Under the pieces are notes generated by a model. It was not told where the DNA came from. It saw only the letters and a list, made by a program, of their open reading frames with translations, and made no database searches. A DNA stretch of 12,368 nucleotides. Source: an uncultured Clostridium sp. (GTDB lineage Bacteria; Bacillota; Clostridia; TANB77; CAG-508). The DNA is taken from the NCBI GenBank assembly GCA_946497905.1, contig CAMMMI010000050.1:1-12368 (forward strand), given 5' to 3'. Made by a program: the position numbers and the translations under genes. This document shows positions 1 to 6,541 of the stretch, piece after piece (within the stretch, counting starts at the first letter, position 1; each line of letters begins with the position of its first letter).

Positions 1-1
1 T

Positions 2-412
2 TTAGAAACAGCATTAACTCAAATTTATGTTGTAGCAGGAATACGAATAATATGTGCATACATAGATGATGTATATAGTGTAGTAAAAATGTTAAAACAA
101 TTCAAAGACCTAAAAATTTTAAAAGAAAAAGATTATATAAAAAATCCTAAACCAAATGGATATAGAAGCTATCATATAGTATTTCAAGTGCCATTAGACA
201 TAGCAGGGCAAATGCATCCAGTAAATATCGAAATCCAAATAAGAACAATTGCTATGGACTTTTGGGCAAGCTTAGAACATGAAATGAAATACAAAAAAAA
301 TATAAAAAACCAAAAAATGATAGGAGAAGAGTTAAAAAGATGTGCAGACGAAATAGCCACAACAGATATAAATATGCAAGCTATAAGAAATATGATAAAT
401 GGCAAAGAATAG
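2..412 (+). CDS. Small alarmone synthetase, RelA/SpoT domain (5'-truncated)
   Basis: This is the C-terminal 136 residues of a GTP pyrophosphokinase of the small alarmone synthetase type (RelQ/RelP-like). These cytosolic enzymes transfer pyrophosphate from ATP to GDP or GTP to make (p)ppGpp. The reading frame is open from base 2, well upstream of the first internal ATG at 89, and encodes AGIRIICAYIDDVYSV, a hallmark of the synthetase fold. NGYRSYHI and EIQIRT-AMDFWASLEH follow; these are the substrate-binding and catalytic segments, with Glu in EIQIRT. The short tail after the synthetase core, with no TGS or ACT domain, argues against a long Rel. The true start lies off the left edge. No terminator follows; 86 bases separate the stop from the response regulator. 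The family call is firm; the RelP versus RelQ subtype is not decided. Confidence 0.9.
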   Translation, partial: LETALTQIYVVAGIRIICAYIDDVYSVVKMLKQFKDLKILKEKDYIKNPKPNGYRSYHIVFQVPLDIAGQMHPVNIEIQIRTIAMDFWASLEHEMKYKKNIKNQKMIGEELKRCADEIATTDINMQAIRNMINGKE

Positions 413-447
413 TAATAAAAAATAAAAAAGCATATAAAAATGTACAA

Positions 448-479
448 TAGGTTATAGGTAAATCCTATATCAAAACCTA
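448..479. promoter_or_regulatory. Dyad with tandem heptamers upstream of the two-component operon
   Basis: Two near-identical heptamers, TAGGTTA and TAGGTAA (448-461), are followed by an inverted copy. TAGGTT/AACCTA and ATAGG/CCTAT form an 11-bp stem with a 5-nt loop and a 5-nt bulge (469-473). No T run follows, so it is not an intrinsic terminator. Tandem heptamers are the usual site form for OmpR-family regulators, so autoregulation by the next gene is plausible. This is inference from position and shape only. It could equally be an mRNA leader hairpin. Confidence 0.35.
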
Positions 480-507
480 AATATAATATAAAAGGAAAGT
501 GATAAAC

Positions 508-1182
508 TTGAAAGAAAAATTAAAAATATTATTAGCAGATGATGAAAAGGAATTATCAAGAGCAATTGCTACAATTTTAAAATATAGCAATTATGAAGTA
601 GATACAGTATTTAACGGAAAAGAAGCAATAGACAAAGTAAAAGAAAATATATATGATTTAATAATATTAGATGTAATGATGCCAGTAATGGACGGAATAC
701 AGGCACTAAAAGAAATGAGAAAAGATAATATAAAAACACCCATAATGTTATTAACAGCCAAGGCACAAATTGATGATAAAGTAGAAGGGCTAGACTCAGG
801 AGCAAATGATTATTTAACCAAACCATTTGACAAAAAAGAATTATTAGCAAGAATAAGAGCATTAACAAGAGAGCAAGAAGAAAACAAAGAAAAATATAAA
901 ATAGGAAATATAACATTTGATAAAGAAACATCAGAAATATCAAATAAAAATACATCATTACATTTAAATAATAAAGAATGCGAGATAATGGAATTTTTAG
1001 TAAAAAACCAAGAAAGAAATATAACTAAAAAAGAATTAAAAAAACGTATATGGGTAAAAGAAAATAAAGACGAAAATATTGTAACAATGTATATATCATA
1101 TTTACAAGAAAAATTTTTAGCATTAGGAGCAAACATAAAAATAAATGATAAAAATGGATATGTTTTGGAGAAAATATTATGA
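508..1182 (+). CDS. OmpR/PhoB-family response regulator
   Basis: This is a DNA-binding response regulator of a two-component pair. Counting from the upstream GTG at 499, the receiver domain spans about residues 8-120. It has the acidic pair D14/D15, phospho-acceptor D58 (in LDVMMPVMDG), T86, and K108 (in TKPF). A winged-helix output domain follows (about 130-225), containing the NKECEIMEFL and IWVKE...VTMYISYLQEK elements and ending in a GYVL beta hairpin. Two starts are possible. GTG 499 lies only 2 bases after the AAAGGA core (491-496); TTG 508 lies 11 bases after it. I choose TTG 508, giving 224 residues. The stop overlaps the kinase start in an ATGA tetrad, so the two are co-translated. 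The signal and targets are unknown. Confidence 0.92.
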   Translation: MKEKLKILLADDEKELSRAIATILKYSNYEVDTVFNGKEAIDKVKENIYDLIILDVMMPVMDGIQALKEMRKDNIKTPIMLLTAKAQIDDKVEGLDSGANDYLTKPFDKKELLARIRALTREQEENKEKYKIGNITFDKETSEISNKNTSLHLNNKECEIMEFLVKNQERNITKKELKKRIWVKENKDENIVTMYISYLQEKFLALGANIKINDKNGYVLEKIL

Positions 1183-2390
1183 TAAAAAAATTGCAAAAAA
1201 AATTTATAATAATTTCGATGTTAGCAATTATATTAGTAACAGGAAGTATATTTGGAATAATAATAATAGAAAATTATACTAGAACAAATAGAGAAGTAGA
1301 TGGAATATTAAATTTGATATCAGAAAATGATGGGAAAATTCCAGAGTATAAACCAAGAAACGACGAATTAGCAGACGTCATAACACAAGAGACACAATTT
1401 TCTACAAGATATTTTATAATAAGAATAAATAACCAAAAGGAAATAATAGAAACAAATATGCAACACATTGCATCAGTAGAGCAAGAACAAGCAGAAGAAA
1501 TATTAAAAGAAGTATTAGAAAAAGAAGAAGAAACAGGATACTATAATAATTACAGATATAAAATAATATCAAATGAAAACAATAAAACAATAATATTTTT
1601 AGACTGTACAATGCAATTAAATAATTTAAGAAAATTAATAAGTCAATCAATAATAATAATAGCAGTAAGTTTAATAGTAGTATTTATCCTAGTATCAGTA
1701 CTATCAAAAAAAGCACTAACACCAATAATAGAAAATATAGAAAGGCAAAAACAATTTATAACAAATGCAGGACATGAACTAAAAACACCAGTAGCAGTAA
1801 TAATGGCTAATGCAGACGTAATGGAAATGACATCAACAGAAAACATAGAATGGATAAAAAGTATAAAAAAACAAGCATTAAGGCTAGACGGATTAATAAA
1901 AAGTTTATTAAACTTAGCAAATATAGAAGAAAATAAACTCAAAACAAACTATACACAATTTTCCATAACAGAATTAATAAAAGAACAAATAGAAGACTTC
2001 AAGGCTATAACAAAAGACAGAAACATTATATATGAAAATAAAGATGACATATCAATATATGCAGATATCAACAGAATAAAAGAACTAATAACAATTTTAT
2101 TAGACAATGCACTAAAATATACTCAAGAAAATGGAAAAATAGAAATAAAAGTTGAAAAACAAGGAAAAAATGTCAAAATTCAATTTGCGAACACTTGTGA
2201 AAACATAAAAAATATTAACACAAAGAAAATATTTGACAGATTTTATAGAGTAGATAAATCAAGAAGCAAATCAAAAGAAGGATATGGTATAGGATTATCA
2301 ATTGCAAAATCAATAGTAGAATCGCATAAAGGAAAAATAACAACAGAAATAAATAAAGAAAACATGATATGTTTTACAATAATAATATAA
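1179..2390 (+). CDS. Membrane sensor histidine kinase
   Basis: This 403-residue kinase is the partner of the response regulator directly upstream, with which it shares an ATGA overlap; its ribosome site is GGAG at 1167-1170. It has TM1 (about residues 9-30), a roughly 120-residue extracytoplasmic sensor of unknown fold (31-150), and TM2 (about 153-175). Only about 24 residues then lead to the HisKA phospho-acceptor H199 (NAGHELKTP), so there is no room for a standard HAMP linker. The ATPase domain has an N box (LLDNALKYT, N310), an F box (IFDRFYRVDKSRS, 351-363) and a G2 box (GYGIGLSIAKSIVESHKG). The usual DxGxG G1 box is replaced by FANTCENI, a variation I recall from other clostridial kinases. 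The sensor segment has no recognisable ligand motif. Confidence 0.93.
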   Translation: MIKKLQKKFIIISMLAIILVTGSIFGIIIIENYTRTNREVDGILNLISENDGKIPEYKPRNDELADVITQETQFSTRYFIIRINNQKEIIETNMQHIASVEQEQAEEILKEVLEKEEETGYYNNYRYKIISNENNKTIIFLDCTMQLNNLRKLISQSIIIIAVSLIVVFILVSVLSKKALTPIIENIERQKQFITNAGHELKTPVAVIMANADVMEMTSTENIEWIKSIKKQALRLDGLIKSLLNLANIEENKLKTNYTQFSITELIKEQIEDFKAITKDRNIIYENKDDISIYADINRIKELITILLDNALKYTQENGKIEIKVEKQGKNVKIQFANTCENIKNINTKKIFDRFYRVDKSRSKSKEGYGIGLSIAKSIVESHKGKITTEINKENMICFTIII

Positions 2391-2405
2391 TTACCAAATT
2401 GGTAA
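2391..2405. promoter_or_regulatory. Inverted repeat TTACCAA-A-TTGGTAA before the GH3 promoter
   Basis: A perfect 7-1-7 dyad begins immediately after the kinase stop codon and ends 4 bases before the -35 box of the next gene. It is followed by ATTTTTG. As RNA it could fold a 5-bp stem with a 5-nt loop and act as a weak terminator for the kinase operon. As DNA its position fits an operator for the glycosidase promoter. The sequence does not decide between these. Confidence 0.4.
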
Positions 2406-2409
2406 ATTT

Positions 2410-2438
2410 TTGACAATTAAAATATTTTATTCTATAAT
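2410..2438 (+). promoter_or_regulatory. Sigma-A promoter of the GH3 gene
   Basis: The -35 box TTGACA (2410-2415) and -10 box TATAAT (2433-2438) both match consensus, with a 17-base spacer. The predicted transcription start near 2445 leaves a leader of about 20 bases before the ATG at 2465. The glycosidase should therefore be expressed independently of the two-component operon. Confidence 0.8.
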
Positions 2439-2464
2439 TTACAAAAAGAGGAAAAGAGTGAATT

Positions 2465-3544
2465 ATGGAAACAAATATAAAAGATTTAAGTATAGAAGAA
2501 AAAATAGGTCAAATGATAATTGTAGGTTTAGACACAACAGAACCATATGCAAGATTAAAAAAGTTAGTAACAGAACATAAAGTAGGAGGAATATTACTTT
2601 ACAGAAAAAATTATAAAACATATGAAGAAATGATAAAACTAATAAATCATATAAAAGAATTAAATTCTAATAACAAAGTACCAATTTTGATATGTATAGA
2701 CCAAGAAGGTGGAAGAGTAAATAGAATGCCAAAAGAGTTTCTAAATTTACCATCAGCTAATACACTTTCAAACTATAAAAACGAAGAGTTAATAAAGAAT
2801 TCAGCTAAAATAACAGCAGAAATGCTTTCAAGTACAGGAATAAATTTGAATTTTGCACCAGTTTTGGACATAAAAAGATTTAGCAATAATCATGCTATAG
2901 GAGATAGAGCCTTTAGTGATGATATAGAACAAATAAAAAAAGATACAACAATAATAATAAAAGAATTACAAAATAAAGATATAATTCCAGTAGTTAAACA
3001 TTTTCCAGGGCATGGGTTAACAGAAAGTGATACTCATTTTAAAATACCAGTTATAAAAAAGAAGATGAAAGACATAGAAAATGAAGACATGAAACCATTT
3101 GAAGAAGCAATAAAAAAAGGTGCAGATACTATATTAATAAGTCATATGAAAATAAAAGAGGTGGATTCAAAAAATCCAGTATCAATCTCAAGAAAATTTA
3201 TATGCAAATACTTACGAAAAAAATATAGATATAATGGAGTAATACTAACAGATGACATGAGAATGAAGTCAATGAGATTAAGATATGGAGAATATAAAGC
3301 AATACAAAGAGCATTTCAAGCAGGAAATGATATCATAGTTTTTAAAAATATAATCAATGATAAAATCTACGAAAAAATTCTAAAAGACATAAAAATGCAC
3401 AAAATAAAAGAATCAAGGATAAATAAAAGTGTAACAAGAATATTAAAAATGAAAGAAAAATATAAAATAACAGACAAAAAAATAGATATTGACAACAATT
3501 TAATAAAAAGAATAAATCACCAAATAAAAAATTTACCAATTTAG
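2465..3544 (+). CDS. nagZ: Beta-N-acetylhexosaminidase, GH3 (NagZ-like)
   Basis: This 359-residue glycoside hydrolase family 3 enzyme would remove N-acetylglucosamine from muropeptides during peptidoglycan recycling. It begins METNIKDLSIEEKIGQMIIVG with no signal peptide or membrane span, so it is cytoplasmic. The single (beta/alpha)8 domain carries IDQEGGRVNRMP (78-89), NFAPVLDI (129-136), the NagZ signature KHFPGHG (178-184) with D189 and H191 forming the acid/base dyad, and the nucleophile region TDDMRM, with D263 as likely nucleophile. Its length matches Gram-negative NagZ (about 340 residues) rather than the longer two-domain Bacillus enzyme. Start ATG 2465 has a GAGG/AAGAG purine tract in front. 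No peptidoglycan-recycling gene adjoins it, so the substrate is inferred from the family. Confidence 0.88.
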   Translation: METNIKDLSIEEKIGQMIIVGLDTTEPYARLKKLVTEHKVGGILLYRKNYKTYEEMIKLINHIKELNSNNKVPILICIDQEGGRVNRMPKEFLNLPSANTLSNYKNEELIKNSAKITAEMLSSTGINLNFAPVLDIKRFSNNHAIGDRAFSDDIEQIKKDTTIIIKELQNKDIIPVVKHFPGHGLTESDTHFKIPVIKKKMKDIENEDMKPFEEAIKKGADTILISHMKIKEVDSKNPVSISRKFICKYLRKKYRYNGVILTDDMRMKSMRLRYGEYKAIQRAFQAGNDIIVFKNIINDKIYEKILKDIKMHKIKESRINKSVTRILKMKEKYKITDKKIDIDNNLIKRINHQIKNLPI

Positions 3545-3554
3545 GGACGCGTCC
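3545..3554. repeat. Perfect GC-rich palindrome GGACGCGTCC
   Basis: This 10-base perfect palindrome directly follows the TAG stop of the GH3 gene. It stands out as 80% GC in a very AT-rich setting. It has no loop and no following T run, so it does not make a good terminator hairpin. A second dyad, CCAA-AA-TTGG (3553-3562), overlaps its right end. The function is unknown. Confidence 0.6.
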
Positions 3555-3584
3555 AAAATTGGAAATGTGAAAATTTTGTGAATT

Positions 3585-3611
3585 TTAGCAATCTACTATT
3601 GACTTTGCTAA
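3585..3611. promoter_or_regulatory. CIRCE-like (HrcA) operator, degenerate
   Basis: TTAGCAATC (3585-3593), nine spacer bases, then CTTTGCTAA (3603-3611). The CIRCE consensus is TTAGCACTC-N9-GAGTGCTAA; here the left arm matches 8 of 9 and the right arm 6 of 9, at exactly the N9 spacing. The dyad extends outward as 10-bp perfect arms, ATTTTAGCAA (3582-3591) and TTGCTAAAAT (3605-3614). It overlaps the -35 box and spacer of the promoter for a heat-shock gene, where HrcA repression would be expected. HrcA binding itself is inferred. Confidence 0.55.
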
Positions 3612-3626
3612 AATCAGGTATATAAT
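3599..3626 (+). promoter_or_regulatory. Sigma-A promoter of the Hsp20 gene
   Basis: TTGACT (3599-3604), a 16-base spacer and TATAAT (3621-3626). The start site would be near 3633, giving a leader of about 98 bases before ATG 3731. The -35 box lies inside the CIRCE-like dyad, so a bound repressor would block polymerase. Confidence 0.7.
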
Positions 3627-3670
3627 ATTATTGTAAAAAGATAAAAGTACTTTTAGTCTAAATTATTTTA

Positions 3671-3702
3671 TATGTGCTAACTTCAAAGAGTGTCAACACA
3701 TA
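3671..3702 (+). promoter_or_regulatory. Leader hairpin of the Hsp20 mRNA
   Basis: TATGTGCTAAC (3671-3681) pairs with GTCAACACATA (3692-3702) at 9 of 11 positions around a 10-base loop. It lies in the predicted 5' untranslated region, 13 bases ahead of the ribosome site (3715-3721). It also contains GTGCTAA, which is part of a CIRCE half-site. It could be a stability element, an RNA thermometer arm or a second repressor contact; none of these is proven. Confidence 0.35.
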
Positions 3703-3730
3703 AATATATTAATTAAAGGAGTTGATAATT

Positions 3731-4147
3731 ATGATGATGATACCAAGAAGACATGATTTTGATTTATTTGATGATATGTTTAGAGATCCATTTTTTAATG
3801 AAAGTGAAAGTAAATTGATGAAAACAGACATAAAAGAGAAAAAGGACAAATATATAGTAGATATTGATTTACCAGGATATAACAAAGAAGGAATAAAAAT
3901 TGAAATTCAAGACGGATATTTAACAGTACATGCAAAAGTAAATAAAGAAGACAAAGAAGAAGAAAAAGGAAAATTTGTGCGTAAAGAAAGATACATGGGA
4001 GAATGCTCAAGGAGCTTTTATATAGGATATAACATAAAAGAGGAAGAAATAAAGGCAAAATTTAATAATGGAACATTAACCCTTGAAATACCTAAAAAGG
4101 AAGATAAAGAAAAATTACCAGAAAAGAAATATATACCAATCGAATAA
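3731..4147 (+). CDS. hsp20: Hsp20/alpha-crystallin small heat-shock protein
   Basis: This 138-residue cytosolic holdase chaperone binds unfolding proteins under stress and forms oligomers. It has a short N-terminal arm (1-29) and an alpha-crystallin domain from about residue 31 (KTDIKEKKDKYIVDIDLPGY) to about 121. The conserved FNNGTLTLEIPK lies at 111-122, and a C-terminal I-x-I anchor (YIPIE) ends the protein. The frame is open from TTG 3722, but that codon directly abuts the AAAGGAG site (3715-3721). ATG 3731 is 9 bases away and is the better start. Control by a CIRCE-like site is likely. It is a single-gene unit closed by the terminator at 4162-4201. Confidence 0.95.
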   Translation: MMMIPRRHDFDLFDDMFRDPFFNESESKLMKTDIKEKKDKYIVDIDLPGYNKEGIKIEIQDGYLTVHAKVNKEDKEEEKGKFVRKERYMGECSRSFYIGYNIKEEEIKAKFNNGTLTLEIPKKEDKEKLPEKKYIPIE

Positions 4148-4161
4148 TATGATGATTGGCA

Positions 4162-4201
4162 AAGAAGGACGGAATAAAAAATAGACGCCCTTCTTATTTT
4201 T
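4162..4201 (+). terminator. Intrinsic terminator after Hsp20
   Basis: AAGAAGG (4162-4168) pairs with CCTTCTT (4189-4195), with an inner CG/CG pair and one mismatch, followed by ATTTTT (4196-4201). It lies 15 bases past the Hsp20 stop. Confidence 0.8.
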
Positions 4202-4248
4202 AGTAAAAAAAGAATTTTATAAAATAAAAAATAGGAGATGATAGTAAA

Positions 4249-5031
4249 ATGAAATTAAAAGATAAAATAGCAGTAATAACAGGTGGAGCAATGGGAAACG
4301 GATTAGGAATAGCTAAAGTATTTTTAAAATATGGTGCAAAAGTATCCATATTTGATTATTCAAATAAATTAGAAGAAACAGTCAATAACTTAAAAAAAGA
4401 AGGATATGAAGTAGACGGATATTTAGTAGATATAAGAGATAAAGCAAAAATAAAACAAAGTTTAGATAAAGTTATAGAAAAATATAACAAGATAGATATT
4501 CTTATAAATAATGCCGGAGTTGCTAAATTAACACCATTTGAAGAAACAACAGATGAAATTAGAGATTTTCATTTTGACATAAATATAAAAGGAACTTGGA
4601 ATATGTCTCAAGAAGTATTGTCATATATGAAAGAAAAAGGTTCTATAGTAAATCTTTCATCAGTAACAGGACCAATGGTAGCAGATACAGGAGAAGTAGC
4701 ATATGCCACAACAAAAGCAGCAATTCTTGGATTTACAAAAGGACTAGCAGCAGAAGTAGTAAAAAAAGGGATAAGAGTAAATGCAATATTACCAGGGTAT
4801 ATAATGACACCAATGGTTGAAGGAATAGCCAATGACTCGGATAGTAACAATCCAGATGGAGTAGTAAAAGGAATTGCAAATGGAATACCAATGGGAAGGC
4901 TTGGAACTATAGAGGAACTAGGAGAATTAGCTGCGTTTTTAGCTAGTGATGAAGCTTCATATATAACAGGACAAGGATTTGTAATAGATGGAGGTTCAAC
5001 ACTTCCAGAAACAATGAGTGTTGGAGTCTAA
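4249..5031 (+). CDS. ucpA: Short-chain dehydrogenase/reductase, UcpA-like
   Basis: This 260-residue cytosolic classical SDR oxidoreductase is a single Rossmann-fold domain. The cofactor motif is TGGAMGNG (11-18). An Asp at the end of strand 2 (D36) favours NAD(H) over NADP(H). NNAG is at 87-90 and the catalytic set is N112, S138, Y152, K156 (YATTK). SSVTGPMVADTGEVAYA and the C-terminal STLPETMSVGV match, as I recall it, the Escherichia coli UcpA protein, a reductase linked to furfural tolerance. The natural substrate is not known. Ribosome site AGGAG (4233-4237) lies 11 bases before ATG 4249. No clear promoter is visible in the short gap after the Hsp20 terminator, and no terminator follows. 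The SDR call is certain; the UcpA assignment is from remembered similarity. Confidence 0.9.
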   Translation: MKLKDKIAVITGGAMGNGLGIAKVFLKYGAKVSIFDYSNKLEETVNNLKKEGYEVDGYLVDIRDKAKIKQSLDKVIEKYNKIDILINNAGVAKLTPFEETTDEIRDFHFDINIKGTWNMSQEVLSYMKEKGSIVNLSSVTGPMVADTGEVAYATTKAAILGFTKGLAAEVVKKGIRVNAILPGYIMTPMVEGIANDSDSNNPDGVVKGIANGIPMGRLGTIEELGELAAFLASDEASYITGQGFVIDGGSTLPETMSVGV

Positions 5032-5138
5032 ACATAATATTTTAAATTATGTATAAGCCTAAGATATTTTGAGACTGTACATTTATATTGCTCTAAATTG
5101 TATTAACTAAAATTCACAAAAAATTTAAAAATAATATA

Positions 5139-5167
5139 TTGTAAATAACTACCATATGATTTATAAT
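5139..5167 (+). promoter_or_regulatory. Probable sigma-A promoter of the DUF975 gene
   Basis: TTGTAA (5139-5144), a 17-base spacer and TATAAT (5162-5167), about 25 bases before a good ribosome site (AGGAG, 5186-5190). The surroundings are almost pure AT, which lowers the weight of the match. Confidence 0.55.
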
Positions 5168-5198
5168 AGTTATATAATATAATTTAGGAGTTACATAA

Positions 5199-6125
5199 AT
5201 GTGGAAAAGAAAAGAATTAAAAATAAAAGCTAAGCAAGTAGTAAAAAAGAATTATTGGACAGCAATTTTAGTATGTTTTATAATAGCATTACTTACTGGA
5301 GAATTTGGAACATCAATAATAGGGATATGGCAAGGTGAAGATACAATAGATCCAAATTTTATTTCACATACCCAAAAAATTATTGAAGAAAACATAGACT
5401 TGCCTAAAATAAATAAAATAGATCAAATATCAATAATAGCAGAAGAAAAATTCCAAAAAACATTGAATGATTTTCAATTAAACATAATACAGGCATTAGA
5501 TGCAAACTTAAACAGTATTACAAAACCACAAAAATTCATATTAAAAATATTTGATGCAGTACAGTCATTTAGAATAGATAAAAACAAATTAGCAGTAAGT
5601 CTAATTATAATGGCAATAATATCATATGCATTTACTGTATTTATAGCAGACCCATTAATAGTAGGAGGAAGAAAATACTTTTTAAAAGCACGAACTTCAA
5701 AAGAAACAAAAGTTACAATACTAGGAGATATATTTAAAAAAGGTAAATGGATAAATATAACACAAATAATGTTTTTAAGAAATATCTATAATGCCTTATG
5801 GTATTTAACAATAGTAGGTGGAGTAATAAAAACATATGAATACAGAATGATACCATATATAATAGCAGAAAATCCAACTATACAAAGGAAAAAAGCTTTT
5901 AAATTATCAAAACAAATGATGAAAGGAAACAAGTGGAAAACTTTTGTATTAGATTTATCATTTTTTGGATGGAACTTTTTATCAGTCTTAACATTTGGAA
6001 TACTTAGTTTACTATATGTAAATCCATACAATTCAGCAACATTTGCAGAGCTATATATTACCTTAAAAAACAATGCAATAAAAAATAAATATGAATATTA
6101 TCAAGAATTAAAAGAAATAGAATAA
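5199..6125 (+). CDS. DUF975 family membrane protein
   Basis: This 308-residue integral membrane protein has the DUF975 signature. The N-terminus RKELKIKAKQVVKKNYW matches the family's R-x2-LK-x2-AK...NYW motif and leads into the first span (about 20-36). A long, probably extracytoplasmic, charged segment (45-128) follows. Further spans lie at about 131-150, 187-209 and 247-275. DPLIVGGRKYFLKAR (151-165) and the MIPYIIAENP / AFKLSKQMMKGNKWK region are typical of the family. Its function is not established; it is widespread in Firmicutes and often a lone gene. Here it has its own likely promoter and AGGAG site 8 bases before the ATG. The segment between spans 1 and 2 looks longer than I remember for most members. 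Confidence 0.85.
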   Translation: MWKRKELKIKAKQVVKKNYWTAILVCFIIALLTGEFGTSIIGIWQGEDTIDPNFISHTQKIIEENIDLPKINKIDQISIIAEEKFQKTLNDFQLNIIQALDANLNSITKPQKFILKIFDAVQSFRIDKNKLAVSLIIMAIISYAFTVFIADPLIVGGRKYFLKARTSKETKVTILGDIFKKGKWINITQIMFLRNIYNALWYLTIVGGVIKTYEYRMIPYIIAENPTIQRKKAFKLSKQMMKGNKWKTFVLDLSFFGWNFLSVLTFGILSLLYVNPYNSATFAELYITLKNNAIKNKYEYYQELKEIE

Positions 6126-6290
6126 CAATATTATTTTTTCATTTCAAAAAAAGAATAAAATGTAGATTAAAGAAATATTTTAGGAAAATATGAAAGGGAA
6201 AAAATAGCATAAAAAATCATTATATAATACAAAAAGCAAATATATATCAAAAAAAGTAAAAAGATAAAAAGTATTGTATAAAAATGTAAT

Positions 6291-6319
6291 TTGAAACCAA
6301 TATATTTTAATAGTATTAT
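6291..6319 (+). promoter_or_regulatory. Possible promoter abutting a terminator
   Basis: TTGAAA (6291-6296), a 17-base spacer and TATTAT (6314-6319). Transcription would start near 6326, inside the left arm of the hairpin at 6320-6359, so these transcripts would lack a complete terminator stem and could read on to the DUF6514 gene. AT-rich background makes chance matches common. Confidence 0.4.
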
Positions 6320-6359
6320 AAGAAAAGTGTAATAGAATTATTATAGCTTTTCTTTTTTT
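6320..6359 (+). terminator. Intrinsic terminator downstream of the DUF975 gene
   Basis: AAGAAAAG (6320-6327) pairs with CTTTTCTT (6347-6354). An inner GTAATA/TATTAT stem gives a long hairpin closed by a run of seven T. It lies about 195 bases after the DUF975 stop and would stop readthrough from that gene. Confidence 0.75.
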
Positions 6360-6497
6360 ATAGTATAGGAATCACTAGAAAACGTTTTAATAAAAAATCA
6401 ATTTTCTATCCCATAAAAAAGAAATTAAATTTAATAAATACACATAAATTTAATCAGAACTTCAATTAAGAAACTCTACGAAAAATAAAGTAAAAAA

Positions 6498-6524
6498 AGT
6501 AGATACAGGTCAAATCTATCTACT
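6498..6524 (+). promoter_or_regulatory. Leader hairpin before the DUF6514 gene
   Basis: AGTAGATA (6498-6505) and TATCTACT (6517-6524) form a perfect 8-bp stem with an 11-base loop. The stem ends 4 bases before the ribosome site AAAGGAG (6529-6535), which itself stays unpaired. A role in translation control or mRNA stability is possible but unproven. Confidence 0.5.
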
Positions 6525-6541
6525 AAAGAAAGGAGTTAAAA

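Larger units (their letters stand above)
6126..6541 (+). other. Intergenic region of 416 bases, non-coding
   Basis: No open frame with a ribosome site is visible on either strand. The region holds, in order, about 165 bases of featureless AT-rich sequence, a promoter-like pair (6291-6319), a strong terminator (6320-6359), a direct repeat TAAATTTAAT (6426-6435 and 6445-6454) of low information content, and an 8-bp hairpin next to the ribosome site of the next gene. Confidence 0.6.

Noticed and set aside
482..487. TATAAT as a -10 box for the two-component operon
   Set aside because: No -35 box lies at 16-18 bases, and the start site would cut off the ribosome site. It is kept only as part of a possible activated promoter.
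499..507. GTG 499 as start of the response regulator
   Set aside because: Only 2 bases separate it from the purine core of the ribosome site. TTG 508 has workable spacing and loses nothing of the receiver domain. It cannot be fully excluded.
3545..3562. GGACGCGTCC and the overlapping CCAAAATTGG as the GH3 terminator
   Set aside because: The palindrome leaves at most a 3-bp stem once a loop is allowed, and no T run follows.
3722..3730. TTG 3722 as start of Hsp20
   Set aside because: It directly abuts the Shine-Dalgarno; ATG 3731 is correctly spaced.
4596..4820. 74-codon + strand frame inside the SDR gene
   Set aside because: It is a frame-shifted reading of a confirmed SDR coding sequence with S/R/N-rich low-complexity content.
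5032..5052. ACATAAT/ATTATGT hairpin after the SDR gene as a terminator
   Set aside because: It is an AT-only 7-bp stem without a following T run.
6426..6454. Direct repeat TAAATTTAAT as part of a repeat or CRISPR array
   Set aside because: There are only two copies of a low-complexity AT decamer, with no regular spacers and no cas genes in the window.
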